A stretch of DNA of 36,943 nt from Bacteroidota bacterium (lineage in GTDB: Bacteria > Bacteroidota > Bacteroidia > AKYH767-A > 2013-40CM-41-45). Shown here piece after piece: positions 32,127-36,943 of this stretch (its first letter is position 1; each line of letters begins with the position of its first letter). The notes under the pieces are model-generated. The model was not told where the DNA came from, ran no database searches, and saw nothing but the letters and a program-made list of their open reading frames with translations. The stretch spans positions 1-36,943 of the forward strand of contig JAPLDA010000020.1 in assembly GCA_026391945.1 (NCBI GenBank), read 5' to 3'. The position numbers and the translations under genes are program-made.

Positions 32127-32389
32127 TTTCCATTCCGCTTCTGCGCTTTAAAAACCGGTGTCATTTCCGCCCCCTTCCGCGCCCTTCTGCGCAAAAATGT
32201 TTCAGTAATGTTTCAGTAAATGCCAATGTTTCAGTCGGGGGTCGCAAGTCAGGATTTTTATCTGGGGGAAAATTAGAAAGGTGATCGTTCGTGGGAGGTA
32301 TTTTTATCCATCATTGACCATCTGTTTTTCATAACAATCTTTTATTGAAATTTGAAACCAATTATGTTTAACCATTTTGATTTTAACAA
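32127..32389. repeat. Gene-free region with three AATGTTTCAGT copies
   Basis: AATGTTTCAGT occurs exactly at 32196-32206, 32207-32217 and 32225-32235. Upstream, TTCCGC and TTCTGCGC words recur (32132-32192). No gene is visible up to 32390. It separates tRNA-Cys from the AT-rich accessory block and could be the scar of an integration event; no integrase or tRNA-end duplication is visible in the window. Confidence 0.6.
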
Positions 32390-32890
32390 ATGAACAAATA
32401 TCTAACGATACTTTTATTCGGACAGCTTTGGGGTTGTTCACAACCGACAACAAAACCACAGCCATCAACATCTAATCCTGATAGTTTAGCGACACAACTT
32501 GAAGAGTTAAGAGAAAAGTATCGTCCCGGACTTGGAGAAATTATGGGAGGCATACAAACTCATCATGCTAAACTTTGGTTTGCAGGAATAAACAACAACT
32601 GGAAACTTGCGGACTATGAAATTGCTGAAATTAAAGAACGAATTGAAGAAGCGGCAGAGATCGAAACCAACCGACCTGAGGTAAAAACCATTTCAATGAT
32701 TTATCCTGCCATAGACAGCGTTGCAAATTCAATCAGGCAACAAAACCTTGCAGCATTCAAAAATAATTTTCAAGTGCTCACAAACACTTGCAACACTTGC
32801 CATGTTGCAAATCACTTTGAATTTAACGTAATTACTATCCCAACCGCACCTCCTGTATATAACCAGGACTTTAAAGCACAAGTAAAATGA
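32390..32890 (+). CDS. Lipoprotein with a C-terminal CxxCH (cytochrome c'-like)
   Basis: 166 residues. The N-terminus MNKYLTILLFGQLWGC ends in a lipobox-like LWGC (C16), so it is probably a lipoprotein. The rest is predicted mostly helical (YEIAEIKERIEEAAEIETN; YPAIDSVANSIRQQNLAAF), and CNTCHVANHF near residue 135 is a c-type haem-binding CxxCH. Helical bundle with the CxxCH near the C-terminus recalls cytochrome c', which binds NO or transfers electrons, but sequence alone does not prove that family. Its stop overlaps the DoxX start (ATGA), so the two are translationally coupled. Confidence 0.7.
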   Translation: MNKYLTILLFGQLWGCSQPTTKPQPSTSNPDSLATQLEELREKYRPGLGEIMGGIQTHHAKLWFAGINNNWKLADYEIAEIKERIEEAAEIETNRPEVKTISMIYPAIDSVANSIRQQNLAAFKNNFQVLTNTCNTCHVANHFEFNVITIPTAPPVYNQDFKAQVK

Positions 32891-33306
32891 AAAACAAATT
32901 TCTTCAAACATCGGATGCCGGATATTTAATCCTTGTTCGCTTGATGACAGGATTCGTTTTTTTATCCGAAGGAATCCAAAAGTTTTTGTCTGCTGATGCT
33001 TTAGGTGTTGGCCGATTCCTTAAAATCGGTATTCCGTATCCTGAATTTTCTGCGCCTTTTGTAGGTATTATTGAAATAGTGGCGGGAATATTAATTGTGC
33101 TCGGGCTGGTGACACGATTAGCAGCGTTGCTTCTGCTCATTGATATTTCTGTAGCAATCATCACCACCAAAATTCCAATGCTTCACATCAGTTTCTGGAC
33201 TTTTGCGCACGAGGCCCGGACAGATTTCTGTATGTTCATCGGTACAATATTGTTGTTAATTTCCGGTGGTGGAAAATGGTCAGCCGACAAACGATTAACG
33301 AAATGA
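32887..33306 (+). CDS. DoxX family membrane protein
   Basis: 139 residues with four predicted transmembrane helices. LILVRLMTGFVFLSEGIQKF and VGIIEIVAGILIVLGLVTRLAAL are the usual DoxX-family patterns, the second containing the conserved E and G of helix 2. DoxX-type proteins are associated with thiosulfate:quinone oxidoreductase or with oxidant-stress membrane complexes, but most members have no proven activity. Start and stop both overlap neighbours by four bases (ATGA), placing it in the middle of a three-gene coupled operon with a cytochrome-like lipoprotein and ChrA. Confidence 0.85.
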   Translation: MKNKFLQTSDAGYLILVRLMTGFVFLSEGIQKFLSADALGVGRFLKIGIPYPEFSAPFVGIIEIVAGILIVLGLVTRLAALLLLIDISVAIITTKIPMLHISFWTFAHEARTDFCMFIGTILLLISGGGKWSADKRLTK

Positions 33307-34445
33307 CAGAGCCATTAAATCAAAGAACTAAACTTAAAGAGTTAGCGGGAATCTTTCTAAAATTGGGAACTGTTTCTTTTGGCGGGCCAGCGGCACACAT
33401 AGCCATGATGGAAAAAGAGGTCGTAAGGAAACGACAATGGATGACCCACGAACATTTCCTTGATCTAATCGGGGCAACAAATTTAATTCCGGGACCCAAC
33501 TCTACCGAAATGGCAATCCATTGCGGATACCAGCGTGCAGGGCGAATGGGTCTCTGGCTTGCAGGATTTAGTTTCATCTTACCTGCTGTTCTAATTACAA
33601 CAATATTTGCATGGTTCTACAAACAATACGGAGCATTGCCTGCTGTTGAACCATTCTTCTATGGGATCAAACCTGCGGTGATTGCAATCATTCTTGATGC
33701 TGTTTTTAAGTTCGGAAAAAAAGCATTGAAAAATTGGCAACTCAGTATAATTGGAATTGCTGTAGTTACGGGAGCATTATTTGGAGCAAGTGAAATTCTT
33801 CTCATTCTGCTTGCAGGAATGGTAGGAATAATTTGTTTATCAGGATTTAAAAAGACAATCAAAGTTTTTTCCCCACTTGTTTTGTTGCAAGTCCCCGTTG
33901 CAATTACATCCTATTCTACAACAAAACTTTTTTGGGTATTTCTGAAAATCGGTTCAGTATTGTTTGGAAGCGGTTATGTTTTGTTTGCTTATCTCGATGG
34001 TGAGTTGGTGCAGAAATTACATTGGCTCACTCGACAACAGTTAATAGATGCAGTTGCTGTTGGACAATTTACACCTGGTCCCGTTCTTTCATCCGCAACA
34101 TTTATCGGTTATCAAATCGCCGGATTTACAGGAGCTATCGTTTCAACTATCGGAATATTTTTGCCTTCCTTCATTTTTGTTTTGTTGCTCAATCCGCTTG
34201 TTTCTAAACTTCGCAAATCCAAAGTTGCATCAGCATTTCTTGACAGCGTGAATATTGCGTCCGTTGCGCTTATGCTTGCTGTAACCTTGCAGATGGCACA
34301 TATCACCCTCATTGACTGGAAAACTTGGGTAATTGCTTTAGTAGGATTTGCCTGTCTGTACGGAATAAAAAATATTAATACGGTTTGGGTAGTTGTTGGC
34401 GGTGCGGGTCTTGGATATTTATTTCATTTCATTTCACAAATATGA
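33303..34445 (+). CDS. chrA: Chromate transporter family protein (ChrA/CHR, two-domain)
   Basis: 380 residues from ATG 33303, which overlaps the DoxX stop (ATGA); an upstream ATG at 33276 lies inside DoxX and is less likely. It has two CHR repeats. The first carries FLKLGTVSFGGPAAHIAMME and GATNLIPGPNSTEMAIHCGY; the second FLKIGSVLFGSGYVLFAYLDG and AVAVGQFTPGPVLSSATFIGY. There are about ten transmembrane helices. Characterised two-domain CHR proteins export chromate, exchanging it for sulfate or protons; the substrate of this one is inferred from family only. The second-repeat motif is FGSG rather than FGGP. The partnering with DoxX and a haem lipoprotein is unusual and may indicate another oxyanion. 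Confidence 0.88.
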   Translation: MTEPLNQRTKLKELAGIFLKLGTVSFGGPAAHIAMMEKEVVRKRQWMTHEHFLDLIGATNLIPGPNSTEMAIHCGYQRAGRMGLWLAGFSFILPAVLITTIFAWFYKQYGALPAVEPFFYGIKPAVIAIILDAVFKFGKKALKNWQLSIIGIAVVTGALFGASEILLILLAGMVGIICLSGFKKTIKVFSPLVLLQVPVAITSYSTTKLFWVFLKIGSVLFGSGYVLFAYLDGELVQKLHWLTRQQLIDAVAVGQFTPGPVLSSATFIGYQIAGFTGAIVSTIGIFLPSFIFVLLLNPLVSKLRKSKVASAFLDSVNIASVALMLAVTLQMAHITLIDWKTWVIALVGFACLYGIKNINTVWVVVGGAGLGYLFHFISQI

Positions 34446-34654
34446 TTGCGAAGAAAAACTGACGCAGCTTGGTGGCAACAATTTACCGGGTTAAACAAAT
34501 TGAGACGAAATTTTAAAAAAAGAAATGCCAGAACTTCTGTTACATTCACATGTAGTCCTGACACTTCTTATTTGGATTTACATCCCGTAATAACCCTAAA
34601 ACACAGAGGAAAGATTCGGGATATCTACCACAAACTAAACTTGACCTTCAATCT
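34446..34654. other. Intergenic gap between converging chrA and cytochrome genes
   Basis: The gap contains an 88-codon plus-strand frame from a TTG, but its composition is not protein-like and it overlaps the antisense cytochrome gene. I see no hairpin terminator followed by a T tract on either strand. Confidence 0.5.
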
Positions 34655-34924
34655 TCATTTTGCTGATTGTAAAAAGTCAACAATCTTTCTTGTTTCATCG
34701 GCAGTAATGTGAGCTCTCATGCGCATGTGTGTCCCAATTACATCCCATTGCTCTCTTGTATAGTAAGAACCATTAGGAGCATTGTGACATCTTCCGCAGT
34801 TTTCGGACCAGAGTTCCGATCCTCCTTTTGCAGCTACCTCCTGGGTTGCTTTGCATCCATTAATCAGCAAACTCGTTGCACTGACCACTACTCCAATTGT
34901 AATTATTAGCAGATATTTTTTCAT
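34655..34924 (-). CDS. Small c-type cytochrome lipoprotein
   Basis: 89 residues. MKKYLLIITIGVVVSATSLLINGC has a lipobox at C24 (INGC). CGRCH at 43-47 is the haem attachment site, and HMRMRAHITADETRKIVDFL provides Met ligand candidates and the terminal helix. It is a monohaem class I-type cytochrome reduced to the minimal length, likely anchored to the periplasmic face of a membrane. It lies 41 bases downstream of the porin gene on the same strand, so the two are probably cotranscribed with the 36253-36675 cytochrome. The role is electron transfer to an unknown acceptor. Confidence 0.85.
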   Translation of the reverse strand: MKKYLLIITIGVVVSATSLLINGCKATQEVAAKGGSELWSENCGRCHNAPNGSYYTREQWDVIGTHMRMRAHITADETRKIVDFLQSAK

Positions 34925-34965
34925 AGTTTTTTCCTTTCGATTTATAGTTTGAAATTTATAGTTTC

Positions 34966-36198
34966 TTAGAATCCCATTGCCATGGATAACAGGTAACGGG
35001 TAGGTGCATTCGTTGAACTGCCAACATCAGGATGGTTGACATCTTGCTCATAAGAAACTTTTATTACAGCATTCCATGCTATCCAATAATCAAGTGCAAT
35101 GGCGAGTTGTGTCTTGTCTACACCCCATTTAGCACCCTTTGGATTATCAAGAGCACCATAGCGTCCGGCTAATTCAAACCTGCGAAGAACTTTGTTTGAG
35201 ACTTGTGTGGGACGATATGAAAGTTGTGCAAACCATGCACTTACTTTGTTGTCGAAAGTATAAGTAGTAGTATCAGTCAAGGCGTAGTCAACTTTATCAA
35301 CATTTCGTCCAGCATATTGTGAGCGAAAAACGATACTTCCTTTAATTGCTTCAATGTCCTTGTTGTAACATAAATCTGCACCGAAGTATGTTGCTCCTAT
35401 GTTATTGTATTTATTAAAAGCTGTGCTTTTTCCTGTTCCATCGTCATCTCCGACTTTTGAAGTCTGTCCTGAAACACCGATTTCCAATGATGAATTAGAT
35501 AAAGGAAGAAATCCAATACGCCCTCCAATGGCTTTGTTCATGTTATTATCTGTAATGCCTTCCCATTGCAATTGTCCTGCATGACTGCCTTCTTCAGCAT
35601 TTTCTTCAAACAGAAGTCTTGGACCGCTTGTTATATCAATGCTGTAATTCATCTTAGCTGATCCACATGGAATAGCTCCCCGTAGGTTAAAGCCAAGGTC
35701 TGTCCCAGATTCAATACCGAGGCCACTTTGTGCTCCGATCCCAAGAGGGCGGCTCACCATTTTATTCGTGATGCGTTGATGATGCCAGTCTTCAAAAATC
35801 CCCATTGTTGAGAAAAAAGTTCCAGCTCTCAGAATCATGTAATCGTTGATGATATATCCGAAGTTGCAGTATTCAAGCTCCACTTCCAGACCCTCACCAA
35901 CGGCATATCCAGTGGGATGCGGATTACGATTTTGAAATTCTACTTCACCTTCAAAAATCATTTTCTCATTGAGTTTCCAAAGAAAAACGGGATTAACTCC
36001 CATGTTCGTAAAAGTGAATTGCTGTGCCCCTGTTATAGAATTCTTCTGGTACTTTAATCCCATATATGCGTCACCGCTTAATAAAAATTTCAAGCCTGGC
36101 ATCTTTGTCTCATCCTGGGCTTTTGCTTTCGGAATTCCTACAGCAATGCAAAGGATGATAAAGCATAATGCTGTAAGATTTTGTTTAAGTGTTCTCAT
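34966..36198 (-). CDS. Outer-membrane beta-barrel porin-like protein
   Basis: 410 residues with a signal peptide ending at KAKAQ (about 24-28). The mature protein alternates polar and hydrophobic residues throughout, as in a large beta barrel (FEGEVEFQNRNPH, VELEYCNFGYIINDYMILRAG, GIFEDWHHQRITNKMVSRPLG). It ends in the aromatic C-terminal residue typical of outer-membrane barrels (MGF). The pattern recalls the phosphate-selective/OprP-type porin superfamily, but the substrate is not readable. It sits between two c-type cytochromes on one strand, a porin-cytochrome arrangement that may serve oxyanion uptake or extracellular electron transfer; this is inference. Confidence 0.75.
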   Translation of the reverse strand: MRTLKQNLTALCFIILCIAVGIPKAKAQDETKMPGLKFLLSGDAYMGLKYQKNSITGAQQFTFTNMGVNPVFLWKLNEKMIFEGEVEFQNRNPHPTGYAVGEGLEVELEYCNFGYIINDYMILRAGTFFSTMGIFEDWHHQRITNKMVSRPLGIGAQSGLGIESGTDLGFNLRGAIPCGSAKMNYSIDITSGPRLLFEENAEEGSHAGQLQWEGITDNNMNKAIGGRIGFLPLSNSSLEIGVSGQTSKVGDDDGTGKSTAFNKYNNIGATYFGADLCYNKDIEAIKGSIVFRSQYAGRNVDKVDYALTDTTTYTFDNKVSAWFAQLSYRPTQVSNKVLRRFELAGRYGALDNPKGAKWGVDKTQLAIALDYWIAWNAVIKVSYEQDVNHPDVGSSTNAPTRYLLSMAMGF

Positions 36199-36252
36199 TG
36201 TGTTATATCTTTTAGGGTTAGTAATAAATGAATGATTTCATTGTATCTGAAA

Positions 36253-36675
36253 CTATTTCTTTTTTTCTCCAAGGGTACGTATGTAGTTCACCACCTCCCA
36301 GCGTTCATTATCAGAAAGTTTTGCACCAAACGAAGGCATTGGTTTTCTTCCATCGGTAATTTTCCAATAAATCTCTCCATCTGTCTCACTCTTAAACTCT
36401 TCCTTTGTAAAATCGCCACATGAAATATCGATGTTGGCCGATTTAGGTCCGTCTCCTTTTCCTTTGGTTCCATGGCAAGATTTGCATTGCTTCGTATAAA
36501 TCTCCTTTCCATCTGCAAGATTTTCATTATTTACAGTCACTGGATTCTTTTCTTTTTTGGCGGTCTCAGGTGCATCCCATTTTTTATTTTGTTGAGCCAA
36601 GGCAGCAACTGCTATAAAGCATATTGTAATCAGTGGCAAAACAATTTTTTTATTGAATTTATTTTCTAATTTCAT
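36253..36675 (-). CDS. Class I c-type cytochrome
   Basis: 140 residues with an N-terminal signal or anchor (VLPLITICFIAVAALAQ). CKSCH at 64-68 is the haem site, and KPMPSFG near residues 111-117 provides the Met axial ligand. The end NERWEVVNYIRTLG is the C-terminal helix of cytochrome c6/cbb3-type monohaem domains. A second cysteine, in DISCGDF, is not part of a haem motif. It heads the minus-strand cytochrome-porin-cytochrome unit; the porin begins 54 bases downstream. A paired palindromic site lies about 100 bases upstream (36772-36794). Confidence 0.9.
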   Translation of the reverse strand: MKLENKFNKKIVLPLITICFIAVAALAQQNKKWDAPETAKKEKNPVTVNNENLADGKEIYTKQCKSCHGTKGKGDGPKSANIDISCGDFTKEEFKSETDGEIYWKITDGRKPMPSFGAKLSDNERWEVVNYIRTLGEKKK

Positions 36676-36771
36676 AATGCTTTTTGTTTATTCAGTTAAT
36701 TAATAATATTTGACGCCCTAAAATTCGTTTCTCTATGAAGTTGTCGATATGATATTACTCATGTTTATACT

Positions 36772-36794
36772 CTGACTTTAGTCAGGACTTAGTC
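36772..36794. promoter_or_regulatory. Paired palindromic site upstream of the cytochrome operon
   Basis: CTGACTTTAGTCAG (36772-36785; 6-bp arms around TT) is directly followed by GACTTAGTC (36786-36794; 4-bp arms around T). The two share GACTT(T)AGTC, so this looks like two adjacent sites for one regulator. The rest of 36676-36868 shows no gene. Confidence 0.5.
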
Positions 36795-36868
36795 TGTCGG
36801 AGTTTGTGAACTGAATAGAATTCAATAAATTGGGATGGCCTTATCGAAGTGGTTATATTAACATTCAA

Positions 36869-36943
36869 TTAAATATTTTTAATGAACTCAAAAATGTTCT
36901 GCAACTCTTCTCTCACATGATAGGCTGTTGCCGCCCATGACCA
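36869..36943 (-). CDS. C-terminal end of an unidentified protein (runs off right edge)
   Basis: The minus frame entering at 36943 reads WSWAATAYHVREELQNIF and ends FEFIKNI at TAA 36871-36869. The 24 residues look like an amphipathic C-terminal helix of a real protein, but too little is present to name it. If real, it is upstream of the cytochrome-porin operon on the same strand. Confidence 0.4.
   Translation of the reverse strand, partial: WSWAATAYHVREELQNIFEFIKNI

Noticed and set aside
32130-32284. 62- and 75-codon frames overlapping tRNA-Cys and its flank
   Set aside because: They cross the tRNA and terminator and follow no start signal; composition is not protein-like.
34446-34712. 88-codon plus-strand frame after chrA
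   Set aside because: TTG start, unnatural composition, and its 3' part is antisense to a clear cytochrome gene.

Overview
The window is a chromosomal segment of a Bacteroidota bacterium, most likely in the Chitinophagales/Sphingobacteriales/Cytophagales neighbourhood. The evidence is a type IX secretion (T9SS) C-terminal sorting domain, an adhesin built of PKD/Ig-like repeats, families largely restricted to the phylum (DUF4175, DUF6427 and its small partner), and perfect or near-perfect TAnnTTTG promoter -7 boxes, several with a TTG about 19-20 bases upstream.

Layout. 1-7112: cell-surface block. A very large secreted repeat protein runs off the left edge on the minus strand (at least 1451 codons, fully open). 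Divergent from it are a small T9SS cargo protein and a 673-residue fibre-like protein closed by a strong terminator. 7144-8513: radical SAM/SPASM protein and tRNA-Thr(CGT). 8751-13065: translation operon on the minus strand, rplM-rpsI-rpsB-tsf, then a terminator, then pyrH-frr. 13265-16195: an ORF6N-type gene broken by a small insertion, then a probable redox/stress cluster (MarR regulator, pirin, CDGSH protein, muconolactone-isomerase-like protein, YceI) with a palindromic operator lying on the yceI promoter. 16261-21985: trpS, acyl-CoA carboxylase beta subunit, purD, two small-family membrane proteins, ybeY. 22069-27062: ATP-binding anti-sigma-type protein, giant coiled-coil DUF4175 protein, rRNA methyltransferase. 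27187-32126: coiled-coil/winged-helix protein, gltX, glnS, folB, tRNA-Cys(GCA). 32390-36943: an AT-richer accessory block downstream of tRNA-Cys, with cytochrome/lipoprotein-DoxX-ChrA overlapping on the plus strand and cytochrome-porin-cytochrome on the minus strand.

Two sequence-level phenomena cut across the genes. First, short islands of approximately 7-base (sometimes 8-base) word repeats occur at many sites. Most are intergenic and often inverted, but three sit in frame inside DUF4175, the RlmI-type methyltransferase and GltX. Second, a 62-base structured repeat occurs twice (85% identical). One copy lies in a 77-base net insertion with an ATTA duplication that interrupts the ORF6N gene; removing it restores the frame exactly. 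These two, with the MarR-linked palindromes and the cytochrome/ChrA block, are the best candidates for something undescribed.

All assignments come from reading the sequence and from memory of protein families. No search was run.
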